A model generated the notes under the pieces. It ran no database searches, was not told where the DNA came from, and worked only from the letters and a program-made list of their open reading frames with translations. This document shows, one piece after another, positions 40,818-50,146 of a DNA stretch of 59,927 nucleotides; positions within the stretch are counted from its first letter, which is position 1, and the number at the start of each line of letters is the position of its first letter. Both the position numbers and the translations under genes were made by a program. The stretch comes from Oscillospiraceae bacterium (GTDB taxonomy: Bacteria > Bacillota > Clostridia > Oscillospirales > Oscillospiraceae): the NCBI GenBank assembly GCA_015067935.1, contig SVLL01000003.1:1-59927 (forward strand). The letters run 5' to 3'.

Positions 40818-41741
40818 ATGAGTAACTTTTCTACCCGGATCAACCGGTTTTTCCTGCGGCATCGGGACAAGGGTATCCAAAACCTGATGCTGTATATTGC
40901 CATCGGCAACGCCATTGTCACCGTGATGTCTATGATCAACGGCGGTTTTTTACTCTACGATCTTCTGTGCTTTGATAAGGCCAGAATTCTTGAGGGGCAG
41001 GTCTGGCGGCTGGTGACCTATGTATTTACCCAGTCCAACGGCGGCTTTTTGGAACTGGTGTTCCTCTATTTCTTCTATATGCTCGGCAGGAATGTGGAAG
41101 CAAATATCGGAACCTTTAAATTCAATCTGTTCTATCTGTCCGGCGTGGTGCTGATGGATGTGTTTGCTATGCTGTTCTGCCCCACTGAGGCAATTTTGGT
41201 TGAGGGTATGTTGGTGCCTGCGGAGTTGTTTACTGCATTCTATGGCAGTATGGCCTATTTCCTGCACCTGAGTTTGGTGCTGGCCTTCGCCACTTCCTAC
41301 CCCGAGGCCCAATTTATGTTTTTCTTCATTATCCCCATCAAGGCTTGGGTGATGGCACTGGTGTATCTTCTTTTGGTCGGCATTGATGTGTTTAATATGT
41401 GCTATCCGGTGCTGCTCTTCCCCCACTGTCTGTTCCCCCTGATGGGTCTGGGCAACTACTTCCTTTTCTTTGGTGATCAGCTGTCCAACCTGCTGCCCCT
41501 CTCCTGGCGGGCAAAGCTGCAGCGCAGAAAAAAGAGCAAGGGTCCCAAGGTGGTCAAATTCCAACAGCAGACCGGCCCTTACCGCACTGCCCCCACCAAA
41601 GAGGATTACCTGCATAAATGCACTGTCTGCGGCCGCACCGACAAGACAGATCCCGGTCTGGAATTTCGCTATTGCTCCCGCTGCAACGGCTACCATTGCT
41701 ACTGCATCGACCATATCAACAATCATACCCACATTGAGTGA
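40818..41741 (+). CDS. Rhomboid-family pseudoprotease with C-terminal zinc ribbon
   Basis: The 307-residue protein has about six spans and rhomboid-like features (FYFFYMLGRNVEANIGTFKF, FFFIIPIKAWVM), but I see no GxSG catalytic serine, so it is likely a pseudoprotease. The last ~50 residues hold four or more Cys (CTVCGRTDK, CSRCNGYHCYC) and a His cluster, consistent with a zinc ribbon facing the cytoplasm. CTCAGGAGGCGC precedes the ATG. Role unknown. Confidence 0.7.
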   Translation: MSNFSTRINRFFLRHRDKGIQNLMLYIAIGNAIVTVMSMINGGFLLYDLLCFDKARILEGQVWRLVTYVFTQSNGGFLELVFLYFFYMLGRNVEANIGTFKFNLFYLSGVVLMDVFAMLFCPTEAILVEGMLVPAELFTAFYGSMAYFLHLSLVLAFATSYPEAQFMFFFIIPIKAWVMALVYLLLVGIDVFNMCYPVLLFPHCLFPLMGLGNYFLFFGDQLSNLLPLSWRAKLQRRKKSKGPKVVKFQQQTGPYRTAPTKEDYLHKCTVCGRTDKTDPGLEFRYCSRCNGYHCYCIDHINNHTHIE

Positions 41742-41774
41742 GAAAACCACTGCACTGCTTCGTATAAATAATAA

Positions 41775-41818
41775 TTGGGCTTGCTGTCTGTGTAATGCAG
41801 ACGGCAAGCCCTTTTGTC
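41775..41818. terminator. Bidirectional terminator
   Basis: GGGCTTGCTGTCTG and CAGACGGCAAGCCC form a long stem with a seven-base loop, followed by TTTT, between convergent genes. Confidence 0.8.
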
Positions 41819-41841
41819 AATCAAAACCGTTTGTATCAGAA

Positions 41842-42651
41842 TTACTGTTTTCTGCCCTTTCTTACGAAGGCAAACCAAGAGGGTAAATAGGGCAGCGCGT
41901 GGATCAGCAGATAGATGCCGTAGACCAGAATCACCGAAAGCCAGTCCGGAGTGGCTGCGCCAATGGGCGCAAAGAAAAAGGAATTGAGCTTGAAAAACAT
42001 ATAGTCCGAATTGACCGGAGAAAAATTCACCAGATTGGCCAGCACCGATACTGCCAGAGCCGGCACTGCCGGCAGCAGCAGTTGACGGGCTTTGGTCACG
42101 CCCTTGTAGCTGTGATAGCCGGATGTCAGCATCAGCCCTGCGCACAGCACCAGCACGCTGTGATAAAACAGTGTATGGAAGCCGGCAAAGGAGATGCAGG
42201 AATAGTTATTCAGCACATTGGCCGGGTACACAAAGTTGATCACACCGCCCAGAAGTCCCAGACTGCACACATAGCCGCAGGCGGCATAGCGGACATTTCC
42301 CTTGCCCCATATCGCAAAGGGCATAGCATACATAAAAATACTGCAGGGATACAGCGGAAGAATACCGCCCCACTCAAAGCGAACCGTTGCGCCGCAGCAG
42401 GTCTCCCAAGTGATCTTAACGACCTCCAGCACCAGCACACTGATCCAAAGCCCGGCAAATACCCGGCGCAGTGTGCGCTCTTCCTTTTTGCGCAGGAAAA
42501 GGCATAGCAACACGATCAATGCCGCCCAAAAAGCAGCCACCATAAAATGTAAGGGTGTAAAAAGTGTGCCGGGCATCCGGTCTGCACCGGGTAAAAAGTC
42601 CTTATGAGTGAAAAAATTTCGGATCAGGTCCATAATGGTCCACATAGCCAT
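41842..42651 (-). CDS. YwaF/TMEM164-like integral membrane protein
   Basis: The 269-residue protein has about seven hydrophobic spans and the ordered features of the TIGR02206 (YwaF) family: WETCCGATVRFEWGGILPLYPCS, YAACGYVCSLGLLGGVINF and FHTLFYHSVLVLCAGL. Family function is not established; related proteins are linked to lipid remodelling. It stands alone on its strand. Confidence 0.8.
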   Translation of the reverse strand: MAMWTIMDLIRNFFTHKDFLPGADRMPGTLFTPLHFMVAAFWAALIVLLCLFLRKKEERTLRRVFAGLWISVLVLEVVKITWETCCGATVRFEWGGILPLYPCSIFMYAMPFAIWGKGNVRYAACGYVCSLGLLGGVINFVYPANVLNNYSCISFAGFHTLFYHSVLVLCAGLMLTSGYHSYKGVTKARQLLLPAVPALAVSVLANLVNFSPVNSDYMFFKLNSFFFAPIGAATPDWLSVILVYGIYLLIHALPYLPSWFAFVRKGRKQ

Positions 42652-42712
42652 CCGCTCCCTTCACCGCTGATTGTAGTACAAATCGGAAAAAATGTCAAAT
42701 TATCCGAAAGGC

Positions 42713-43102
42713 TTATCCCTGAAGCAGTTCATCAGTTAGCCGCAGGATCTCCGGCGCGATCTTCTCCCGCCAAGAACGCAGGACCCGGTTGTAAAGGGGA
42801 TAGGCCAGTGCCGCTATCACCATCCCCACAATGCCGACAATGACGGCAATCACCATAGACCAATTGCCCAATATAGCCCCGATGTCCGTCATCACCATGC
42901 TCATACCGGTGCCCATGATCAGTGCACCGATGACACCCAGTGTCAAAGAGGCTGCCTGCGCTTTCTGCGTGGGAATTGCATGGAGTTTGCGAAGCCGCTC
43001 CATTTTGTTCTCCTCCCGGGGGAGGTATTTTTTCCGGATCTCCGCCACCTCCTGCTGCTGGGCGGCGGAATATGTATAGCTGAAGTCTTCTTTATTCTCC
43101 AT
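42713..43102 (-). CDS. Small two-span membrane protein (paralogue A)
   Basis: The 129-residue product has a helical, charged N-terminus and two spans: LGVIGALIMGTGMSMVMTDIG and VIAVIVGIVGMVIAALAYPLY. It shares LIMGTGMSxVMT and a following YPL with the 120-residue gene at 45845-46207. It is the last gene of the two-component operon and overlaps the preceding membrane gene by 11 bases. Confidence 0.75.
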   Translation of the reverse strand: MENKEDFSYTYSAAQQQEVAEIRKKYLPREENKMERLRKLHAIPTQKAQAASLTLGVIGALIMGTGMSMVMTDIGAILGNWSMVIAVIVGIVGMVIAALAYPLYNRVLRSWREKIAPEILRLTDELLQG

Positions 43103-43982
43103 ACTTCTCTCTCCTGATTTCTTTGGTTGCTTTTACGATGAGCATCACCGACAAGGTCACAACAGCTGCGCTGATTCCTGCGCCGGTGAGGATGATCATC
43201 AAATTCTGCTCCTGCTGCGGCATATCCCCACCGAACTGGGCAAACATTGCCGTTTCCAAGTTCAGCATAGACACCAATGCCGCAGAAAGCGAAACGATTT
43301 TCACCGTGGACATAACGGGGCTTGCCATTGTGCGGTATTTCACGATCTCCAAAATGGCGTGGGTGGTGGAATAAAAGGTATAAAGTGCCATCACATAGAT
43401 CATCACACCGGGATAGTCATAGCCCTTGCTGTGGTAAAGGATCATCAGCACCGCACCGCTGAGGGACAGATTCACCGTAAGCAGAATATATGCACAGATC
43501 CGTGCGCGTTTCCACTCCCTGAGAACACAGGTACCAATTTCATTGCGCTGCACATAGCGCACCAGCAGAAAACGCATCACCGCCATAATGGCATAGTACA
43601 CCGCCAGTACCATAAACCAGTAGCTGCGGAGATTATGCCAGTTCCACACATTGATACCCACATATAAAAGATTGACGCTCAGCGACAGATACAAGGCTAC
43701 CTCTGTACGAAACACCTTGTCCGTCATATAGCGATTACCCAAAGGATTGTCATAAATCTTCCGTTTAATGGTACCGTACTGTTTGGGAAGTACCGTCGCA
43801 CAAAAAACCGTCACAACGGTCAAGGTGTAAAACGCCAGAACATAGACAATATAGGCAGGAATGGTCTTTTCCAGCCCTTTGACGAAGATAAGAATAAGTG
43901 CTGCTGCACTGATAACCACCAGAATCAGCATCAGCCAGACGGGCGGAAACAGCAGCTTCTTGCCGAGCTTTTTCCAATCCAT
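43092..43982 (-). CDS. Polytopic membrane protein of unknown function
   Basis: The 296-residue product has about seven or eight hydrophobic segments (VWLMLILVVISAAALILIF, VIYVLAFYTLTVVTVFCA) and no recognised domain. Its start lies four bases after the histidine kinase stop, so it is part of the two-component operon, with the 129-residue gene following. Confidence 0.75.
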   Translation of the reverse strand: MDWKKLGKKLLFPPVWLMLILVVISAAALILIFVKGLEKTIPAYIVYVLAFYTLTVVTVFCATVLPKQYGTIKRKIYDNPLGNRYMTDKVFRTEVALYLSLSVNLLYVGINVWNWHNLRSYWFMVLAVYYAIMAVMRFLLVRYVQRNEIGTCVLREWKRARICAYILLTVNLSLSGAVLMILYHSKGYDYPGVMIYVMALYTFYSTTHAILEIVKYRTMASPVMSTVKIVSLSAALVSMLNLETAMFAQFGGDMPQQEQNLMIILTGAGISAAVVTLSVMLIVKATKEIRREKYGE

Positions 43983-43986
43983 CGCC

Positions 43987-45051
43987 CTACCTCTTGAGTC
44001 TTACCGTAAAGGTGCTGCCTTTGCCCCATACACTCTGCACTGCAATTTCTCCGTTCAAAATGTCCATCACCCGCTTCACCAAGGCCAAACCAAGTCCGTT
44101 GCCTTGGGTGGCGTGGGAGGTATCTCCCTGATAGAATTTTTCAAAAATATGCTTGCCGGTTTCCGGCTTGATGCCGCAGCCGGTGTCGCTGACAGATACC
44201 ACAATGCTGTTGCCCTCTGTATGCAGCTTGACGCGAATTGTGCCCCCTGCCGGTGTGAATTTCACCGCGTTGGAAAACAGATTGCTCCACACAAGGCTGA
44301 GCAGCTCCTCGTCAGAGCGGATGTACACATCGTCTGCAATGTCCGTTTCGATCTGCAATTCCTTCTGTTCCCAAGCGTCTTCAAACTGCAGCAACGCCTC
44401 GCACAGCTGCCGGCTCAGGTCATATTCCTCTGTTCGGGGGAAAATCTGCTGATTTTCCAGCTTGTTCAGCTTCAGGATGTTGGTAATCAGCTGCGCCAAC
44501 CGACGCTCTGCCTCGGAAATAGCCTTGGCATACTGATTCTTTTCCTCCTCCGAAAGCCCCGGACGCTGGAGCATTGTGGCATAATTGCCCATCACCGCCA
44601 GCGGCGTTTTCAGCTCGTGGGACACATTGGCAATGAAATCCGTGCGCAGGGTTTCCGTACCGGATAGCTCCTCCGCCATTTTGTTGATAGCCGTACCGAT
44701 TTGATTAAACCCCTCCATGCCGCTGCCCCGCATGGGCGCAATACGGACGGAAAAATCGCCCTGCATAATTTTTTCCGCGGCCCCGGTGATGATTTTCACA
44801 GGGCGGTCCACCATCATTTTCCGTCGCACATAATCAATCGTGCCAAACAGGAAGGTCAGCAAAAGGACATTCAAAAAAGTCACCTTTGCTGCGGAAGCAA
44901 TGTTTTCTTCGTTAAAAACGATTCCCATCGTTTCCGCCAGAGTGGACACAAACAGCAGCATACAGCAGGTAACCGCGAAAGCCACCACCAAAAAGAAGAT
45001 CGCATAGTTATTGATTGCCTTCAAAATCTGCTTTACTGTCAGCTTTTTCAT
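43987..45051 (-). CDS. Sensor histidine kinase
   Basis: The 354-residue protein has two N-terminal spans (AIFFLVVAFAVTCCMLLFVS and VTFLNVLLLTFLFGTI), a HAMP-like linker, and the kinase core. The phosphorylated His145 lies in NVSHELKTPLAVM; the N box (LVWSNLFSNAVKFT), G1 (SDTGCGIKPE) and G2 (GNGLGLALVKRV) boxes complete the ATP-binding domain. The short extracytoplasmic loop (TMGIVFNEENIASA) means it probably senses within or near the membrane. Its ATG overlaps the response regulator stop by four bases. Confidence 0.95.
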   Translation of the reverse strand: MKKLTVKQILKAINNYAIFFLVVAFAVTCCMLLFVSTLAETMGIVFNEENIASAAKVTFLNVLLLTFLFGTIDYVRRKMMVDRPVKIITGAAEKIMQGDFSVRIAPMRGSGMEGFNQIGTAINKMAEELSGTETLRTDFIANVSHELKTPLAVMGNYATMLQRPGLSEEEKNQYAKAISEAERRLAQLITNILKLNKLENQQIFPRTEEYDLSRQLCEALLQFEDAWEQKELQIETDIADDVYIRSDEELLSLVWSNLFSNAVKFTPAGGTIRVKLHTEGNSIVVSVSDTGCGIKPETGKHIFEKFYQGDTSHATQGNGLGLALVKRVMDILNGEIAVQSVWGKGSTFTVRLKR

Positions 45052-45719
45052 TTGAGCACCGCCTTGTAGCCCAAGCCGTGAACGGTCTTGATTTCAAATT
45101 CCTCACATTCCGACAGCTTGCTGCGCAGCTTGGTCATATACACATCCACCGCTCTGGGTGCGGTATCGGTATCCGCGTCCCAAAACTCATCCATCAGCTG
45201 CTGACGGGTGAAGGTCTTTTTCGGGTAAGAAAGCAGCTTGTACAGAATGTTAAACTCCCGGTTGGTCAGGCTGACCTCCGTATCCCCCAGCATAGCAATG
45301 TGCTCATCCATATCCATACGGAAGCTGCCCACCTCCAGCTTTCGGGAGGTGGCGATTTTCGCCCGGCGCAGCAATGCACCGATACGCAAAAACAGCTCGT
45401 CCGGATCAATAGGCTTGACCATATAATCATCCACTCCGATGCGGTAACCCCGTTGTTTAGAGGCAAAGTCATCCCGGGCGGTCATAAACAAAATGGGAAT
45501 GTTCTCATTCAGGCTGCGCACTGTTTTGGCGAATTCAAAGCCATCGATACCGGGCATCATAATGTCGGAAATGATCAGATCAAACATGGTACCGTACATG
45601 GCATCATAGGCATCGTTTGCATTCAGACAGCCGGTTGTCTGATAACCGCTGGAATTGAGAAACGCGCAAACAGTGCGGTTCAGATCCTGATCGTCTTCCA
45701 CTACTAAAATATGAAACAT
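45048..45719 (-). CDS. OmpR/PhoB-family response regulator
   Basis: The 223-residue protein has a receiver domain (LVVEDDQDLN, phosphorylatable Asp52 in IISDIMMPG, FMTARDDF) and a winged-helix output domain (LTNREFNILYKLLSYPKKTF, RAVDVYMTKLRSKL). It is the first gene of an operon with its kinase and two membrane proteins, suggesting regulation of a membrane or envelope function. Confidence 0.96.
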   Translation of the reverse strand: MFHILVVEDDQDLNRTVCAFLNSSGYQTTGCLNANDAYDAMYGTMFDLIISDIMMPGIDGFEFAKTVRSLNENIPILFMTARDDFASKQRGYRIGVDDYMVKPIDPDELFLRIGALLRRAKIATSRKLEVGSFRMDMDEHIAMLGDTEVSLTNREFNILYKLLSYPKKTFTRQQLMDEFWDADTDTAPRAVDVYMTKLRSKLSECEEFEIKTVHGLGYKAVLK

Positions 45720-45798
45720 CGAAATCCCTCCCTTTACAATTATACATCATAACATCAAGATGTTAAAGTTTTGTTTCAGTTTTTTCGGGAGAAAGCGA

Positions 45799-45835
45799 AA
45801 ACCGCACCGCTTCCAAACGGAAACGGTGCAGCTGC
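45799..45835 (-). terminator. Intrinsic terminator
   Basis: On the minus strand GCACCG and CGGTGC pair around a nested inner stem, followed by TTTTCGCTTT. It ends the 120-residue gene transcript just before the response regulator operon. Confidence 0.6.
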
Positions 45836-45844
45836 AAAAGCCGA

Positions 45845-46207
45845 TTATTTCAAAAGCTGATCGCTGAGCTTCAGGATTTCCGCTGCATACTTCTTCTTCC
45901 GGGCGTTCAGCAGCTTCTTGAAGAGGGGATAGGTGGAAAGTGCCATGCCCAACCCCACAACGCCGATAACGATACCGGGCACCATTGCGTCGGCAATGCC
46001 GAGGATCTCGCCGAGCTGTGTCATTACAAGACTCATACCGGTGCCCATAATGAGGGCACTGAGGGAGCCATAGGTGTATGCAAAGATATTTGCGGGCTTC
46101 TTGACCTTGGCATCCAGTGCCTTCAGGGCATCCAGCTCTGTGGTTTCCTTTTCTGTGTACTGGGTGCGGATCTTCTGCACCAGAAATTCCTGATCGTTTC
46201 TTGTCAT
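45845..46207 (-). CDS. Small two-span membrane protein (paralogue B)
   Basis: The 120-residue product has a helical charged N-terminus and two spans (GSLSALIMGTGMSLVMTQLG and GIVIGVVGLGMALSTYPLFK). It is related to the 129-residue protein downstream of the kinase. GAGGTAATCACT precedes the ATG. It is not in the same transcript because a terminator separates them. Confidence 0.78.
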   Translation of the reverse strand: MTRNDQEFLVQKIRTQYTEKETTELDALKALDAKVKKPANIFAYTYGSLSALIMGTGMSLVMTQLGEILGIADAMVPGIVIGVVGLGMALSTYPLFKKLLNARKKKYAAEILKLSDQLLK

Positions 46208-46299
46208 AGTGATTACCTCTTTCCTTGTTTTTTACGGGAGCATTGTACCGTGCCGAGGTTTCCGATTGTTTTCGGAAATGTTTGCGAAATGTTAAATCG

Positions 46300-46337
46300 C
46301 AAAAAATCCGCCTGCGCAGTTTTTGCTGCACAGGCGG
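46300..46337 (-). terminator. Intrinsic terminator
   Basis: On the minus strand CCGCCTGTGCAG and CTGCGCAGGCGG pair, followed by ATTTTTTG. It ends the glycosyltransferase gene. Confidence 0.7.
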
Positions 46338-46342
46338 TTATC

Positions 46343-47494
46343 TCACTGTGTGACGGTTTCGTATATGTCTTCGATTTTTGCTGCGAAGTTGCCCTTATCA
46401 AAGTTCTCCGCAATCTTCGCGCTCTCCACTCCTGCGGCGTGGCACCAGCCCGGGGTCTGCAAAATCGTATCCAGCAGATCACAGAACTCCTGATCCGCTT
46501 CATACTCATACCCGTTTTGACCTTCCACCAGCACCCCATCCAGACAGGGATCCCGTCTGCAAAGAAGGGGAAGTCCGTTGGCGGCTGCTTCAATGTAGGT
46601 CAGACCTTGGGTTTCGCTGGTAGATGCGCTGACGAAAATATCTCCCAGCTGATAATACTTGTGGACCTCCTCGGGGGCAACCATACCGGTAAAGATGACC
46701 CGATCGGCAATGGCAAGCTTCTGTGCCAGCTCCTCCAGATCCTTTCTTGCCGGACCGTCACCCACAAGCAGCAGCGTCAGGGTACGCTTATGGGAAAGCG
46801 CGACGGCAAACAGCTCCAGCAGCTCGGTGAGATTCTTTTCCGTGCCCAATCTGCCCAGATTCAGCAGCACTGTGTGATCCTCGGGAATGCCCAACGCCCT
46901 GCGCCTTGCCTTCCGCTCCTCTTCGGAGATCCGCTCCTTGTGCTGTTCCAGCGCAATTCCGCTGGGCACCACATGAATGGGATTGCGCAGACCGTAATTT
47001 CTCAGCACCGATTCCACCTTTTGGGTGGGCGCGACGACGGCATCGGCCTTGCGCAGGCGATACTTGGACAGCTTACCCACAAAGAAAGCACCGATTCGCT
47101 GGCTGGGGAATATGTAGGTCACATACTGCTCATAGAGGGTATGGTAGGTATGCACAATGGGCGCGCCGGTCTTGTGGGAGATGAAGCCGGCAAACTGATA
47201 GCTGAAAAACTCGCACTGGCTGTGGATCAAATCCGGCTTCCAGGCAATCAGCTCCCGGATAAAACGATGGCGATGGAAGGAAATCGGCATCCGCACATCC
47301 GGGTAGATCGCGCCCAGCGGCACGGATTTTATATAGTAAATATTGTCATCTTTATGACTTTTGAGCTTTTCGGAAACGGTCAGCACGCGGACCTCGTGAC
47401 CCTTTTTCGTCAGCTCTTCCATCAAATTTTTCACAGAAGTCACCACGCCGTTGGTGTTGGTGGTGTACAGATCTGTAGTGATCAGGATTCTCAT
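46343..47494 (-). CDS. GT4-family glycosyltransferase
   Basis: The 383-residue protein has the GT-B layout: N-terminal ILITTDLYTTNTNGVVTSVKNL, a central linker, and a C-terminal donor site with NLGRLGTEKNLTELL, GDGPARKDLEELA and VSASTSETQGLTYIEAAANG, whose E-x7-E-like pattern binds the nucleotide sugar. Close relatives make glucosyl-diacylglycerol, but others build polysaccharides. GGAAGCGC precedes the ATG. Acceptor unknown. Confidence 0.88.
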   Translation of the reverse strand: MRILITTDLYTTNTNGVVTSVKNLMEELTKKGHEVRVLTVSEKLKSHKDDNIYYIKSVPLGAIYPDVRMPISFHRHRFIRELIAWKPDLIHSQCEFFSYQFAGFISHKTGAPIVHTYHTLYEQYVTYIFPSQRIGAFFVGKLSKYRLRKADAVVAPTQKVESVLRNYGLRNPIHVVPSGIALEQHKERISEEERKARRRALGIPEDHTVLLNLGRLGTEKNLTELLELFAVALSHKRTLTLLLVGDGPARKDLEELAQKLAIADRVIFTGMVAPEEVHKYYQLGDIFVSASTSETQGLTYIEAAANGLPLLCRRDPCLDGVLVEGQNGYEYEADQEFCDLLDTILQTPGWCHAAGVESAKIAENFDKGNFAAKIEDIYETVTQ

Positions 47495-47747
47495 TTTCGC
47501 GCTTCCTTTATCATTTTTCAGCCAGAGGCACCGCAGTGAGCAATGCCTTCGGTCACATTGGGCAAAATCAGGTTTCCCCTTTCATTATACATCTTTACAG
47601 CAATTTTCGCAAGGAGGTACTGAACAGACGGCAACGAAGGGGGACAAAAGCCCATACGGCCGTTCGCTTTGCAGCTTCCTCAAATTTCCCGGCGAGGTCA
47701 ATTTTTCAGACGGACCGTCCGGAGATTGGTCTCTGCAGACAGAGTAA

Positions 47748-48605
47748 TTAAAAATCGGGGATAAATGCCCTGTCGGCAGAATCCTCTTCTTGGGTAAAGC
47801 CCTCCAAGTCGTTCAGGTACATCCAGCTGAGGACGGCATCATATTCCTCCTCGGTGATTTTCCGGTCCATTGGGGCCGACAGACCACCCATAGGGGTATA
47901 CTGGCGCATCAGGCTTACCAAAACCTGCCCAGGAGCGAAGGTTTCACCAATCCAATCCAGAATCTTCAGGGAGTTTTCCACATAGCCCGGCAAAATCAGG
48001 TGGCGGATGATGACACCCTTTACCACCTTATCTCCCTGCCATTGCACCGGTCCTACCTGACGGAACATCTCCCGGATGGCAGCAGTGGCGGTTTCAAAAT
48101 AGTCGGAAATGCCGGAAAGGGAACGGGCAAGGGCGTTGTCGGAGTATTTCAGGTCGGGCAAATAAATGTCGATTTTTCCCGATAATGCCCGAATAGTATC
48201 CACCTTTTCGTAGCCGCCGCAATTGTAAATAACAGGCACCGGAAGCGGTTCTTCCAGAGCCGGCAGGAGGGTGGGAAGAAATTGGGTGGGGGTCACCAAA
48301 TCGATATTTTCCGCTCCCTGAGCGATCAGCTTTTCCATTTCTCCGCGTAATGCCTTGCTGTCCATCGTCTGGCCGGCAGGGGAGTGGCTGATAGCACCGT
48401 TCTGGCAGAATTTGCATCCAAGGGTGCAGCCGCCAAAGAAAATGGCACCGCTGCCGCCGTCACCTGCAAGGGCAGGCTCCTCCCAACGGTGAATCATCGT
48501 TTTGGCAACCAAAGCGGTATCCGGGCAGCGGCAAAAGCCCAGCTGACCTGCAGTGCGGTCAATAGAGCATTCCCGTGGGCATAAATTGCAGTTTTGATAG
48601 GTCAT
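47748..48605 (-). CDS. Radical SAM protein (PflA-like)
   Basis: The 285-residue protein has the CxxxCxxC radical SAM motif in GGCTLGCKFCQNG, a Cys-rich N-terminus (NCNLCPREC) likely binding a second cluster, and a TIM-barrel core. It resembles COG1313-type proteins related to pyruvate formate-lyase activating enzyme; substrate unknown. An AAGAGGA site precedes the selected ATG; the longer frame begins inside the opposing hairpin region. Confidence 0.85.
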   Translation of the reverse strand: MTYQNCNLCPRECSIDRTAGQLGFCRCPDTALVAKTMIHRWEEPALAGDGGSGAIFFGGCTLGCKFCQNGAISHSPAGQTMDSKALRGEMEKLIAQGAENIDLVTPTQFLPTLLPALEEPLPVPVIYNCGGYEKVDTIRALSGKIDIYLPDLKYSDNALARSLSGISDYFETATAAIREMFRQVGPVQWQGDKVVKGVIIRHLILPGYVENSLKILDWIGETFAPGQVLVSLMRQYTPMGGLSAPMDRKITEEEYDAVLSWMYLNDLEGFTQEEDSADRAFIPDF

Positions 48606-48636
48606 AGAATCGGTCCTCTTTGCGATTTGTGACAAA

Positions 48637-48657
48637 GCCTTCTCCTCAAGGAGAAGC
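48637..48657. repeat. Short intergenic palindrome
   Basis: GCCTTCTCC and GGAGAAGCC pair around TCAA. It lies between the divergent radical SAM and RlmD genes and could be a small REP-like unit or a regulatory hairpin. Confidence 0.45.
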
Positions 48658-48707
48658 CCTGGGTGCCGCAATATCGGCAAAGTTATCTTATCACAAAACG
48701 GTTAGGG

Positions 48708-48736
48708 TTGCAAGATGGGCGGGTTTGGTTTATAAT
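48708..48736 (+). promoter_or_regulatory. Promoter of the RlmD-type gene
   Basis: TTGCAA at 48708-48713 and TATAAT at 48731-48736 are separated by 17 bases, 28 bases before the start. Confidence 0.7.
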
Positions 48737-48764
48737 AAAGCAAACACAGCAAGGAGAAATTGCA

Positions 48765-50114
48765 ATGCTGGAGAAAAATAAGATTTACGAAGCGGAAATT
48801 GTGGACTACACCTCCGAGGGGCAGGGTGTTGCCAAAATCGAGGGGTGTGCGGTGTTTATCCCCAATGCCATCGTGGGGGAAATTTGCCGTGTCCGCATTG
48901 AAAAGGCTGCCAAAACTTGGGCCGCAGGCAAAATCGTGGAAATTCTGGAGCGGTCGGAGCATCGGATCAACCGGGCGTGTCCCGTGGCAAAGCTCTGCGG
49001 CGGCTGTGCCTTTCATCACATGGACTATGAAGAGGAAAACCGGATGAAGGCAGAGCGTGTGCGCACCTGCCTGAACCGCATCGGCGGCGAAAACCTGGAA
49101 ACAGTGCCGATTCTGGCAGCTCCCACCTGCGAGGGGTATCGAAACAAGGCCCAATATCCCGTTTCCGTGAAAAGGGGAAAAGCCATTGCCGGCTTTTTCC
49201 GGGCGGGCAGCCACGAGGTGGTGGAGAATGGGCGGTGCCTGATTCTGCCCGAGGAAAGCGATGCGGTCAAGGATATTGTTATAGATTATGCAAACCAATA
49301 TCGGGTGATGCCCTACGACGAAAAAAACCACAAGGGTCTGCTGCGGCATATCTATGTGCGCCGTGGGGCGGTGTCCGGGGAGATTTTGGTGTGTCTGGTG
49401 CTGAACGGGCGGCGTCTGCCCAAGCCGGAGGTGCTGATCCAGCGGCTGAAGAAAATTCCCGGCTTTGTCACGCTGGTGGTGTCGGTGAATACGAAGGTGG
49501 GCAACACGGTACTGGGAGATGAATTTATCACCCTCTACGGCCCGGGCTATATCGAGGATACCTTGTGCGGTCTGAAGTTCCGGCTGTCGCCCCGGTCGTT
49601 CTATCAGGTGAATCACCATCAGGCCCAGCGGCTGTATGAGGCGGCCATCGAACGGGCGCAGATCACAAAGAATGACACGGTGCTGGACCTTTACTGCGGT
49701 GTGGGTACCATCACGCTGGCAATGGCAAAGGCGGCAGGCAAGGTCATCGGTGTGGAGGTCGTGCCTCAGGCGGTGGAAGATGCCAAGGAAAATGCGGCAC
49801 GAAACGGCATTGAAAATGCCACATTTTTCTGCGGCGATGCCGGTCAGGCGGCCTTGGAGCTGGAAAAGCAGGGCGTGAAGGCGGATGTGGTGGTCGTTGA
49901 TCCGCCCCGAAAGGGGTTGAATGCCGACACCATCGAGGCGTTGGCGCGCTTTAGCCCCCGACGGATCGTGTATGTATCCTGCGACCCGGCGACTCTTGCC
50001 CGGGATGTGGCACTGCTGAAAGAGCGGGGCTATGGGGTACAGGATGCAATTGCAGCGGATTTGTTCCCAAGATGCGCCCATGTGGAGACGGTTGTTTGCC
50101 TGTGCAGAAAATAA
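48765..50114 (+). CDS. rlmD: 23S rRNA (uracil-5)-methyltransferase, RlmD type
   Basis: The 449-residue enzyme has an N-terminal TRAM domain (EAEIVDYTSEGQGVAKIEG), a Fe-S binding Cys pattern (CPVAKLCGGCAFHH) and a C-terminal methyltransferase with DLYCGVGTITLAMAKAAG, PPRKGLN and the catalytic Cys in YVSCDPATLARD. The family methylates U1939 (RlmD) or U747 (RlmC) of 23S rRNA; the present site is inferred. AAGGAGAAATTGCA precedes the ATG. Confidence 0.93.
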   Translation: MLEKNKIYEAEIVDYTSEGQGVAKIEGCAVFIPNAIVGEICRVRIEKAAKTWAAGKIVEILERSEHRINRACPVAKLCGGCAFHHMDYEEENRMKAERVRTCLNRIGGENLETVPILAAPTCEGYRNKAQYPVSVKRGKAIAGFFRAGSHEVVENGRCLILPEESDAVKDIVIDYANQYRVMPYDEKNHKGLLRHIYVRRGAVSGEILVCLVLNGRRLPKPEVLIQRLKKIPGFVTLVVSVNTKVGNTVLGDEFITLYGPGYIEDTLCGLKFRLSPRSFYQVNHHQAQRLYEAAIERAQITKNDTVLDLYCGVGTITLAMAKAAGKVIGVEVVPQAVEDAKENAARNGIENATFFCGDAGQAALELEKQGVKADVVVVDPPRKGLNADTIEALARFSPRRIVYVSCDPATLARDVALLKERGYGVQDAIAADLFPRCAHVETVVCLCRK

Positions 50115-50146
50115 TGAATCGCAGCCCAATGGCATCTTATAATGAG

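Noticed and set aside
47536..47751. A 71-codon frame in the 254-base gap between glycosyltransferase and radical SAM genes
   Set aside because: Arg-rich, no convincing ribosome site or family; I see only a possible repeat there and no supported gene in this gap.
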